A stretch of DNA of 64,000 nt from Halopseudomonas xinjiangensis (GTDB lineage Bacteria > Pseudomonadota > Gammaproteobacteria > Pseudomonadales > Pseudomonadaceae), in contig NZ_LT629736.1 in the NCBI RefSeq assembly GCF_900104945.1, forward strand, positions 3,251,001 to 3,315,000, in the 5' to 3' direction. Made by a program: the position numbers and the translations under genes. Positions 16,983 to 24,302 of the stretch are shown piece after piece. Below the pieces are notes generated by a model that did no database searches, was not told the DNA's origin, and worked only from the letters and a program-made list of their open reading frames with translations. The first letter of the stretch is position 1. Each line of letters opens with the position of its first letter.

Positions 16983-17821
16983 ACGCTCAGGCACCCCTGC
17001 CGGTATCCGGCATCCCGACGAAACCGGCCCGGCGGCGCAGTCGCTGGTGGACCATACGCGGCGACATGGGCGGGCGCAGCGTCGCCATTCTTGCCGCGGT
17101 CGGCCTATCCGCGCCCTTCGTAGCCTGGTGGCTGTATACCGCGCTGGGGCTGGCCGATCCCCTGTTCATGCCGAGCCCCGAGGCGGTGGTGCAACGTATC
17201 TGGCGCTGGGCGACCGAGGAAGGCCTGATGGGGGACATTGGCATCAGCGTGTATCGAGTGATGGCCGGGTTTCTGCTGTCTGCGCTGGTTGCGCTGCCGC
17301 TGGGCCTGTATCTGGGCACCTATCGCACGGTGCAGGCGACACTGGAGCCTTTGATCGATTTCATCCGCTACATGCCCGCGGTGGCGTTCATTCCGCTGGT
17401 CATGCTCTGGGTCGGCATCGACGAAGGTTCGAAGATACTGATTATTTTCATCGGTACCTTTTTCCAGATGGCCCTGATGGCTGCCGAGGACGTGCGCCGG
17501 GTGCCGATGGCGCAGATCGAGGCCGCGCAGACCATGGGCGCCACGCGTAGCGAGATCATTCGCCTGGTGGTTCTGCCATCGGCGCGCCCAGCGCTGCTGG
17601 ATACCCTGCGTATCACCTGTGGCTGGGCCTGGACCTACCTGGTCGTGGCCGAACTGGTGGCGTCCAACTCCGGCCTGGGTTACGCCATCCTGCGGGCCCA
17701 GCGCTACATGCACACCGACAAGATCTTTGCCGGCATTCTGTTGATCGGTCTGATAGGCCTGCTCACCGACCAGGCTTTTCGCTGGGTCGGCCGCCGCGCA
17801 TTCCACTGGCAGAAGAGGTAA
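16979..17821 (+). CDS. ABC transporter permease (NitT/TauT type)
   Basis: A 280-residue BPD-transporter permease with about six transmembrane helices after a basic N-terminus. The EAA loop is clear (IEAAQTMGATRSEIIRLVVLPSARPALLDTLRI), and YMPAVAFIPLVMLWVGIDEGSK is the family signature of nitrate/taurine-type permeases. The ATGA overlap with the preceding gene fixes the start; the longer frame from 16925 lies inside that gene. It should form a homodimer with the downstream ATPase and the first-gene binding protein. Confidence 0.92.
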   Translation: MNAQAPLPVSGIPTKPARRRSRWWTIRGDMGGRSVAILAAVGLSAPFVAWWLYTALGLADPLFMPSPEAVVQRIWRWATEEGLMGDIGISVYRVMAGFLLSALVALPLGLYLGTYRTVQATLEPLIDFIRYMPAVAFIPLVMLWVGIDEGSKILIIFIGTFFQMALMAAEDVRRVPMAQIEAAQTMGATRSEIIRLVVLPSARPALLDTLRITCGWAWTYLVVAELVASNSGLGYAILRAQRYMHTDKIFAGILLIGLIGLLTDQAFRWVGRRAFHWQKR

Positions 17822-17825
17822 TACC

Positions 17826-18668
17826 ATGGACAAGCCGTGTATCAGCATTCACCAGGTGGGCAAGCAGTTCGCGACCCGCAGCCAGACCATCGAGGCCCTG
17901 CACAACGTCGACCTGGATATCCGTCCGAACGAGTTCGTCACCTTCGTGGGCGCCTCGGGCTGCGGCAAGTCCACACTGCTGCGCATTCTTGCCGGGCTGG
18001 AAACGCACAGCAGCGGTGAGCTGTTATTGCATGATCAGCCAATCGATGGCCCGGGTGTCGACAGGGCGATGGTGTTCCAGCATTACAGCCTCTATCCCTG
18101 GCTGACGGTAATGCAGAACATCAAGTTCTGTCGCCAGCTCAAGGTCATTTCAGACGGCGTTCACAGCCAGGCCGATGTGGAAACGGCCAGCGGCCGCGCC
18201 GATGCGCTGCTCAACCTGATGGGCCTGGCGCCGTTCGCCGATGCCTACCCCAGCCAGCTGTCAGGTGGCATGCAGCAGCGGGTGGCGATTGCCCGGGCGC
18301 TGATGCCCCGGCCGGACATTCTGTTGATGGACGAGCCCTTCGGGGCGCTGGATGCGCAGACAAGAGAAGTGATGCACGACCTGATTCGCCACGTGCATCG
18401 GCTGGAGAAGACCACCATCGTATTCGTCACCCACGATGTGGAAGAAGCAATATACCTTGGCAGCCGCATCGTACTCATGGCGCCGCGCCCAGGGCGCATC
18501 GATACCCTCTACAATGTTCCGTTGCCCGAGGCTCGCCATCAGGATATGAAGCTGGAGTCGGCCTTCATCGAGCTCAAACGACAGATTCTTGCGCGAATCC
18601 GCGAAACGTCAGGGGTGCAGACCGACCTCGACCAGCTCGCGAAGCTCACGCAGGGGGCGTCCGTCTGA
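17826..18668 (+). CDS. ABC transporter ATP-binding protein (NitT/TauT type)
   Basis: A 280-residue nucleotide-binding subunit: Walker A GASGCGKST (42-50), Q-loop VFQHYSLYPWLTV, signature LSGGMQQR near 150, Walker B ILLMDEPFGALD and switch THDVEEA. It starts four bases after the permease stop. Length and C-terminal tail match SsuB/TauB/NrtD types. It is the last gene of the operon; no clear terminator is seen before sutA. Confidence 0.94.
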   Translation: MDKPCISIHQVGKQFATRSQTIEALHNVDLDIRPNEFVTFVGASGCGKSTLLRILAGLETHSSGELLLHDQPIDGPGVDRAMVFQHYSLYPWLTVMQNIKFCRQLKVISDGVHSQADVETASGRADALLNLMGLAPFADAYPSQLSGGMQQRVAIARALMPRPDILLMDEPFGALDAQTREVMHDLIRHVHRLEKTTIVFVTHDVEEAIYLGSRIVLMAPRPGRIDTLYNVPLPEARHQDMKLESAFIELKRQILARIRETSGVQTDLDQLAKLTQGASV

Positions 18669-18755
18669 ACGATGAAAAATAATCTCCGCGCCCTCTAGTC
18701 AAAAACTTTTGTTGCGCTATAAATAGCCTGTTTTTCCCGCTGCGAGAGCCAGGTA

Positions 18756-19052
18756 ATGAGCGACGACGATATTGAAGACGAAGAGCTGGAGAGTGTGGAC
18801 GACAATGACGTCGACGACCTGCCAGAGGTAGAGGACGACGAACCCACGCCCAAGCCGAAGAAAAAGGCCGCTGTCGCCGAAGATCCGCTTGAGGGATTGT
18901 CGCTTGAAGCCAAGGCTCGCGAGCGCGAAATGCTCGCCCGGCAAATCGAAGAGTTTATGGCGCGCGGCGGCAAGGTCCAGGAAATCGGCGACAACGTTGT
19001 CGGTGACCCGCCGAAAAAGCCTGACAGCAAATACGGAAGCCGGCCGATCTGA
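18756..19052 (+). CDS. sutA: SutA, RNA polymerase-associated slow-growth factor
   Basis: A 98-residue, highly acidic, mostly disordered protein. The N-terminal half is rich in Asp/Glu, a Lys-rich patch (KPKKKAAV) follows, then a conserved helix (EAKAREREMLARQIEEFMARGGKVQEI) and the invariant C-terminal tail DPPKKPDSKYGSRPI. This is the SutA pattern of P. aeruginosa, where SutA binds RNA polymerase and supports rRNA and housekeeping transcription in slow growth. AT-rich sequence upstream (18675-18725) may hold its own promoter. Confidence 0.92.
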   Translation: MSDDDIEDEELESVDDNDVDDLPEVEDDEPTPKPKKKAAVAEDPLEGLSLEAKAREREMLARQIEEFMARGGKVQEIGDNVVGDPPKKPDSKYGSRPI

Positions 19053-19082
19053 TCGGTCTCGGTCGTTACCCGGGCCGAGCAC

Positions 19083-19811
19083 TCAGCTCCGGCTCGGGTC
19101 TGCACTCTCGAGTCGGCTGAGATAGGACTCCAGCCAGCTTTCCACTTCGCTCAGGCACTTCACTTCCCCGTGTGGTCGCGGCTGGTCCGGCCAGGGCAGT
19201 TGCATGCGATTGAACCACAGCGTATGCAGGCCGACGCCTTGAGCGCCTTGAATGTCGTCGACTGGATGATCGCCGATATGCAGGGTTTCATGCGGCTCGG
19301 CGCCGGCGCGTTCGAGCGCGGCGAGAAAGGGCGCCGGGTCCGGCTTGCCGACGCCGACTTCGTCGGCTGATACGATCACCTTGAAGAAATCCTGCAGGCC
19401 CAGCCGTTTTACATCGGCGTTGCCGTTGGAGATGGTCGCCAGCTGGTAGCGTTTGGCGAGTCTGCCAAGCAAGGCTTCGGCATGCGGAAAAAAAGTCAGC
19501 GCATGGCGCGCTTCGAGAAATACTTCGAACCCCTGCAGCGCCAGCTCGCGAGCATGTTCTTCGGCGTAACCCGCTTTGCGCAGGCCGAGCTCCAGAATAG
19601 CTATGCGCAGCGCGGTCACCCGATGACGCAACAGCGGTTCGGCGGTCAGCACTTCATGGCGCAGCGCCCGACGAGCCTCTGCGTCAAGGTTACGCACGAA
19701 CAGCGGCGCGTGTTCCGCAAGCCATTCCAGCAGCCTGGCTTCGGCAGCGACGACCACCGGCTCGGTTTCCCAGAGTGTGTTGTCGAGGTCGAAGGTCAAC
19801 AGCCTGATCAT
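19083..19811 (-). CDS. HAD-family hydrolase (YigB-like phosphatase)
   Basis: A 242-residue HAD enzyme with DLDNTLW (motif I, nucleophile Asp), SNGNAD (motif II), and the late GKPDPAPF and [12 protein letters not shown] motifs. The cap is the alpha-helical C1 type. YigB of E. coli dephosphorylates FMN in riboflavin synthesis; equivalence is inferred from sequence and from the xerC-yigB order shared with E. coli. The start overlaps the xerC stop by four bases (ATGA). Last gene of the lptM-lysA-dapF-DUF484-xerC operon. Confidence 0.88.
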   Translation of the reverse strand: MIRLLTFDLDNTLWETEPVVVAAEARLLEWLAEHAPLFVRNLDAEARRALRHEVLTAEPLLRHRVTALRIAILELGLRKAGYAEEHARELALQGFEVFLEARHALTFFPHAEALLGRLAKRYQLATISNGNADVKRLGLQDFFKVIVSADEVGVGKPDPAPFLAALERAGAEPHETLHIGDHPVDDIQGAQGVGLHTLWFNRMQLPWPDQPRPHGEVKCLSEVESWLESYLSRLESADPSRS

Positions 19812-20743
19812 GAGTCTTTCCCGTTTTTCCGTTTGGAGCGAGGGTGCGCCTGATCATAGACCTGCGCCAGATGCTGAAAATCCAGATGCGTATAGATCTG
19901 TGTGGTACCGATATCGGCGTGACCCAGCAGTTCCTGCACGGCGCGCAGGTCACCCGAGGATTCCAGCATGTGACTGGCGAAAGAATGACGCAGCATGTGC
20001 GGATGGACGTGCTGGCCTATGCTCTGCACGCCGCTGCGCCTCACTCGCAGCTGGATTGCCCGGGGTGTGAGTCGCCGACCCTGGCGTCCGACGAAGACCG
20101 GCTGATCCGCAGCCGCCACAGCCGGACGCAGTGCCAGCCATTGCTGCAACGCCTCCCTGGCCTTGCGGCCAACAGGCAGCACGCGGGTCTTGCTGCCCTT
20201 GCCCAGCACTCTGACTTCGCCTTCGCGCAGGTCCAGGTCGTGCATGCTCAGGCCTGCCAGCTCCGATAGCCGCAGCCCGGATGAGTAGAACAGCTCAAGC
20301 ATGGCGGCGTCCCGTGTTCGCAGCCAGTCATCGTCCTCGCCATTGGGGACGCCAGCCTGATCGAGGAGGGAGCCGGCCAGATCGGCATCGAGCGTCTTCG
20401 GCAGCTTACGTGGCGACTTGGGTGCGCGCAGGTCGGCTGCGGGGTTATGCCGGCAGACGCGCTCACGAATCAGGTAGCGGTAGAACGCGCGGACCGAACT
20501 GAGCAGCCGCTGCAGACTGCGACCTGACTGACCGCTCTGGTGCTGCCGCCCGACAAAGCTGCGCAGTGTCTGAGTATCGACCGCATCCCAGCGATGGACG
20601 CCGTTTTGTTCGAGGTAGGTCAGCAGCGTGGCCAGATCGCGCCGGTAAGCATCAAGCGTGTGCGGCGAAACCTGTCGCTCGCTGCGCAAGTGTTCACCGA
20701 ATGCATCGAGCGAAGCCTGCAGCGAGACAGCTGCCGTGTGCAT
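19808..20743 (-). CDS. xerC: tyrosine recombinase XerC
   Basis: A 311-residue site-specific recombinase that resolves chromosome dimers at dif with XerD. The N-terminal SAM-like core-binding domain ([27 protein letters not shown]) precedes the catalytic domain, where all residues are seen: Arg in [12 protein letters not shown], Lys in GKGSKTRV, the [10 protein letters not shown] box, His in [10 protein letters not shown] and the Tyr nucleophile in IYTHL. It starts within one base of the DUF484 stop and overlaps the HAD gene downstream. Confidence 0.96.
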   Translation of the reverse strand: MHTAAVSLQASLDAFGEHLRSERQVSPHTLDAYRRDLATLLTYLEQNGVHRWDAVDTQTLRSFVGRQHQSGQSGRSLQRLLSSVRAFYRYLIRERVCRHNPAADLRAPKSPRKLPKTLDADLAGSLLDQAGVPNGEDDDWLRTRDAAMLELFYSSGLRLSELAGLSMHDLDLREGEVRVLGKGSKTRVLPVGRKAREALQQWLALRPAVAAADQPVFVGRQGRRLTPRAIQLRVRRSGVQSIGQHVHPHMLRHSFASHMLESSGDLRAVQELLGHADIGTTQIYTHLDFQHLAQVYDQAHPRSKRKNGKDS

Positions 20744-21447
20744 CAGGCTCTGGCTTCGTCAGCCATCGGCCGCTGGCGCAACAATACGCGCGCCAGAGCG
20801 TCTGCCACATAGCCGAGAAACAGGGTGCCGGTAGCGCCCTTGTAGTGGTTGGCATCACGGCTGCCCAGTGCGAGCACGCCGTGGGAGCCCTGGTGCTGGA
20901 TCGGCGCCAGAGCGGTCGACGCAACTTCGTTGCCATGCCGGCCGAACAGGAAGGTCAGTTCGTCAGGGCGCAGGATGCCGCTCAGAGGCTTGCCGCTATC
21001 GAGCAGATGGCCTATGGCTGCCCGGGCTTCGCTATGCGGCACACAGCGAGCATTGGAAAAACGTCCGGCTTCGCTGAACAGGATCAGGCTGACGAAGGGC
21101 ACCTGGAAGTCGTCGCGCAAACTGTCTTCTATGCTGGCGATCAGTTCTTCCATGCTCTGCGCCTCGAGCATGCTCAGAACGAGCCTGCGGCTCTTCTCGA
21201 ACAGGCGGTCGTTTTCCCTCGCCACATCCATCAGATGGTCCAGTCGATGGCGCACGTCGATGTTGCGCTCGCGCAGTAGCTTGACCTGCCGCTCGACCAG
21301 CGAGACCGCTTGCCCAGGAAGATGCGGAATGAATAACTCGGGCAAAAGCTCGTCATGTTCGGCAAAGAAGGTCGGGTGCTGGCGCAGATAATTCGCGACC
21401 TGCCTGGCGTCGAGCTCCTGGTCGGGTCGCTGCGGTGTGTCTGTCAT
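20743..21447 (-). CDS. DUF484 family GAF-like protein
   Basis: A 234-residue DUF484 protein: conserved N-terminus ([31 protein letters not shown]), a coiled segment ([30 protein letters not shown]), then a GAF-like C-terminal domain. The role is unknown; the gene is almost always between dapF and xerC in gamma-proteobacteria, as here. The ATG at 21447 overlaps the dapF stop by four bases; the frame open to 21621 lies in dapF. Confidence 0.9.
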   Translation of the reverse strand: MTDTPQRPDQELDARQVANYLRQHPTFFAEHDELLPELFIPHLPGQAVSLVERQVKLLRERNIDVRHRLDHLMDVARENDRLFEKSRRLVLSMLEAQSMEELIASIEDSLRDDFQVPFVSLILFSEAGRFSNARCVPHSEARAAIGHLLDSGKPLSGILRPDELTFLFGRHGNEVASTALAPIQHQGSHGVLALGSRDANHYKGATGTLFLGYVADALARVLLRQRPMADEARA

Positions 21448-22274
21448 ACGCGTATCTGCCCCTCGTATACCCGAACTGCCGGGCCGGTCATCATTACCGG
21501 TTGGCCCGGGCCAGCCCACTCGATTTGCAGTGGTCCGCCGGGCAGCTCGATTGTTACCGGCGAGACCACATGTCCGGCTCGGATGCCAGCGACGGCAGCG
21601 GCACAGGCGCCGGTGCCGCACGCCTGTGTTTCGCCAACGCCGCGTTCGAACACCCGCAGGCGTGCGTGATGCTTGTCGACGATCTGCATGAATCCGGCGT
21701 TGACCCGCTTGGGGAACCGCGCATGGTTTTCGAACAGAGGCCCGAGCTGCGCCAACGGCAACTGCTGCAGATCGCTGACCAGCGCCACGCAGTGGGGGTT
21801 GCCCATCGATACAGCGGCAACGTCGTACAGCTGTCCGTCGACTTCCAGCGGATAGGTGAGAGCTTCCTGATCGGCCTGAAACGGGATATCTGCCGGAGTG
21901 AAGCGCGGCGCGCCCATGTTGACTGTCACCTGACCATCGTCACGCACCGACAGGGTAATCAACCCCCCGGACGTCTCGACGTGGATCTCCGATTTGGCGG
22001 TCAGGCGTTTGTCCTGCACGAAGCGGGCGAAGCAGCGCGCGCCGTTGCCGCACTGTTCGACCTCGCTTCCATCGGCATTGAAGATGCGGTAACGAAAGTC
22101 GACATCCGGCTGACCCGGCGGCTCGACGACCAGCAACTGGTCGAAGCCGATACCGGTATGCCGGTCGCTCCATTGACGAATCAGACGTGGCGACAATTGT
22201 GCTTGCTGTGTCACCAGGTCGATGACCATGAAGTCATTGCCGAGGCCGTGCATTTTGGTGAATCGCAACAGCAT
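21444..22274 (-). CDS. dapF: diaminopimelate epimerase
   Basis: A 276-residue DapF that interconverts LL- and meso-diaminopimelate for lysine and peptidoglycan synthesis. It starts [19 protein letters not shown]. Both catalytic Cys are present: QCGNGARC and ACGTGACA. Start ATG at 22274 sits one base after the lysA stop; upstream in-frame sequence belongs to lysA. Length equals the family norm. Confidence 0.96.
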   Translation of the reverse strand: MLLRFTKMHGLGNDFMVIDLVTQQAQLSPRLIRQWSDRHTGIGFDQLLVVEPPGQPDVDFRYRIFNADGSEVEQCGNGARCFARFVQDKRLTAKSEIHVETSGGLITLSVRDDGQVTVNMGAPRFTPADIPFQADQEALTYPLEVDGQLYDVAAVSMGNPHCVALVSDLQQLPLAQLGPLFENHARFPKRVNAGFMQIVDKHHARLRVFERGVGETQACGTGACAAAVAGIRAGHVVSPVTIELPGGPLQIEWAGPGQPVMMTGPAVRVYEGQIRV

Positions 22275-22275
22275 G

Positions 22276-23529
22276 TCAGGCCTCGGGTAGCAGGGACTCG
22301 CCGGCAAACAGCTCGCTGACGGTCTCGCGGCGGCGCACCAGGTGCGTGGTGCCGCCGTCAACCATGACCTCGGCGGCGCGCCCACGGGTGTTGTAATTCG
22401 AACTCATGACGAAACCGTAGGCGCCGGCGGAACGCACCGCGAGCAGATCGCCTTCGGCCAGCGCCAGCCGACGATCCTTGCCGAGGAAATCGCCTGTTTC
22501 GCACACCGGGCCGACTATATCCCAGTCGAGCGCGGCGTCGTCGCTGCGCGGGCGAACCGCGTCGATACCCATCCAGGCGCTGTACAGGGCCGGGCGGATC
22601 AGATCGTTCATGGCTGCGTCGATAATCGCGAAGTTCTTGTGCTCGGTCGGCTTGAGCAGGTTCACGCGAGTGAGCAACACGCCAGCGTTGGCAACGATGG
22701 AACGGCCCGGCTCGAACAGCAGTGTCAGGTTGCGACCGGCGACCATGTCGCTGACCTTGCGCAGGTAGTCGCCAGGCGCGGGCGGTTGCTCGTCGCGATA
22801 GGTCACCCCGAGTCCACCGCCCAGGTCCAGATGCTCGACGCGGATGCCGTCCGCAGCCAGCTGATCGATCAGCGCCAGCAGACGCTGCAGTGCATCGATG
22901 AAAGGCGCGTCATCGGTGAGCTGCGAGCCGATATGACAGTCGACACCGACCACGCGGATGTTCGGCAGATCAGCGGCACGGCGGTACACGGCCGGAGCGC
23001 TGACGATATCGATGCCGAACTTGTTTTCCTTGAGGCCCGTCGAGATGTACGGATGGGTGCCGGCGTCCACGTCAGGATTCACCCTCAGCGATACCGGGGC
23101 CTGTACGCCCAGCTCGGCGGCAACCTGCTGCAGACGCTCCAGCTCGGGAGCGGACTCGACGTTGAAGCAGTGGATGCCGACCTCGAGCGCGCGATGCATT
23201 TCGTCGGCCGTCTTGCCCAGGCCTGAGAACACCACGCGGGACGGATCACCACCAGCAGCCAGGACGCGCTCCAGCTCGCCGCCGGAGACGATGTCGAAGC
23301 CGGCTCCCAGCCGAGCCAGCAGGTTGAGCACGGCCAGATTGGAGTTGGCCTTGACCGCGAAGCACACCATGTGCGGGACATCACGTAGCGCGTTGTCCCA
23401 GGCCTTCCAGGCGCTTTCGATGGCCTGGCGCGAGTAGACGTAGCAGGGCGTGCCGTACTGCCTGGCGATGGCCGACAGCGCTACTTCTTCGGCATGCAGT
23501 TCGCCTTGGCGATAATCAAAAGCTGTCAT
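22276..23529 (-). CDS. lysA: diaminopimelate decarboxylase
   Basis: A 417-residue PLP enzyme for the last step of lysine synthesis. The PLP Lys is in [14 protein letters not shown] and the Gly-rich LDLGGGLGV bind phosphate, and [11 protein letters not shown] supplies the active-site Cys. ATG 23529 ([14 protein letters not shown]) is chosen; a TTG two codons earlier is less likely. It follows lptM by six bases and runs into dapF, so lysine branch genes are co-transcribed. Confidence 0.95.
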   Translation of the reverse strand: MTAFDYRQGELHAEEVALSAIARQYGTPCYVYSRQAIESAWKAWDNALRDVPHMVCFAVKANSNLAVLNLLARLGAGFDIVSGGELERVLAAGGDPSRVVFSGLGKTADEMHRALEVGIHCFNVESAPELERLQQVAAELGVQAPVSLRVNPDVDAGTHPYISTGLKENKFGIDIVSAPAVYRRAADLPNIRVVGVDCHIGSQLTDDAPFIDALQRLLALIDQLAADGIRVEHLDLGGGLGVTYRDEQPPAPGDYLRKVSDMVAGRNLTLLFEPGRSIVANAGVLLTRVNLLKPTEHKNFAIIDAAMNDLIRPALYSAWMGIDAVRPRSDDAALDWDIVGPVCETGDFLGKDRRLALAEGDLLAVRSAGAYGFVMSSNYNTRGRAAEVMVDGGTTHLVRRRETVSELFAGESLLPEA

Positions 23530-23535
23530 GCGCAA

Positions 23536-23682
23536 TCATTCATCCGTCGGTTGCTGGTTGAGTTCTTCCTGCGCAGGCGGGACAGTCTCGGCCGGCGTCT
23601 GCTGTGGCAGGAACAGCGGGCCCTTCTGACCGCAACCGGCGAGCAGGATGAGGCCGGCAAGGATGAGGAAGCTCGGTTTCAT
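23536..23682 (-). CDS. lptM: LptM (YifL) small lipoprotein
   Basis: A 48-residue lipoprotein: MKPSFLILAGLILLAGC, with lipobox LAGC at 14-17, then GQKGPLFLP, the conserved motif of the family, and a Pro/Gln/Glu-rich tail. In E. coli LptM helps the LptD/E translocon mature by promoting native disulfides. It is first in the lptM-lysA-dapF-DUF484-xerC-yigB operon and divergent from cyaY, the usual layout in pseudomonads. Confidence 0.92.
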   Translation of the reverse strand: MKPSFLILAGLILLAGCGQKGPLFLPQQTPAETVPPAQEELNQQPTDE

Positions 23683-23787
23683 GATGAAATCCTGTTGAAA
23701 AACCAAAGATATCCGGCAGTATACCCAGCCGTCCGGTTCGGCGCACCCGCGCTACGCCGGCCAGATGAGCGGACGAGAGAACAAGGC

Positions 23788-24126
23788 ATGCATGAGCTGA
23801 GTGAAGCAGCATTCAACGAGCAGGTCGATCGAATCCAGGATCTGATCGAACATGCAGTCGACGATTGCGGTCTGGACCTTGAAATGGACCATGTCGAAGG
23901 GTCGCTGATTCTGCGTCTTCCCGAATCCGGGCGCATCGTCATCGGCCGTCAGCCGGCGTCGCGCGAGCTGTGGGTCGCTACCCCGTCGCGGACCCTGCAT
24001 TTCGGTTACCTGCCGGACCAGGGGTGGTTGCATGACGGCGAAGGAGAATCGCTTGGCGAGGTATTGTCGCGCGTACTCAGCGACCTCACTGGCGACGAGG
24101 TCGAACTGGATGTCGACGAACATTGA
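23788..24126 (+). CDS. cyaY: iron donor protein CyaY (frataxin)
   Basis: A 112-residue bacterial frataxin. The first helix is acidic (HELSEAAFNEQVDRIQDLIEHAVDD), followed by the beta sheet (DLEMDHVEGSLILRLPESGRIVIGRQPASRELWVATPSRTLHFGY). It binds iron and tunes Fe-S assembly by IscS. ATG 23788 with AAGG upstream; the frame is open to 23494 but that part overlaps lptM and lysA. Its stop overlaps a TTG start for the DUF1289 gene. Confidence 0.94.
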   Translation: MHELSEAAFNEQVDRIQDLIEHAVDDCGLDLEMDHVEGSLILRLPESGRIVIGRQPASRELWVATPSRTLHFGYLPDQGWLHDGEGESLGEVLSRVLSDLTGDEVELDVDEH

Positions 24127-24302
24127 GCCAGCCAGCCGGTAGACAGCCCTCCCCCTGTGTCCGTCAATGCTGTCTGGATGCCGATCAGTGCCTGGGCTGC
24201 GGTCGGCTGATGCCGGAAATCCTCGAATGGGCCGCTGCCTCCGACGCTCGTCAGCAGCAGATCATCGTAGCCGCGCGGGCGCGCAAGCAGCGTCGCGGCT
24301 GA
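24123..24302 (+). CDS. DUF1289 family Cys-rich small protein
   Basis: A 59-residue protein starting at TTG 24123 in a TTGA overlap with the cyaY stop. It reads SPCVRQCCLDADQCLGCGRLMPEILEWAAASDARQ..., which is the DUF1289 pattern: SPC-x3-C, then C-x2-C-x-R, then E-I-x-x-W. The four conserved Cys could bind zinc or an Fe-S cluster; coupling to frataxin is suggestive. The gene is convergent with cyaA and ends one base from it. No upstream ATG fits because that frame has a stop. Confidence 0.82.
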   Translation: MSQPAGRQPSPCVRQCCLDADQCLGCGRLMPEILEWAAASDARQQQIIVAARARKQRRG

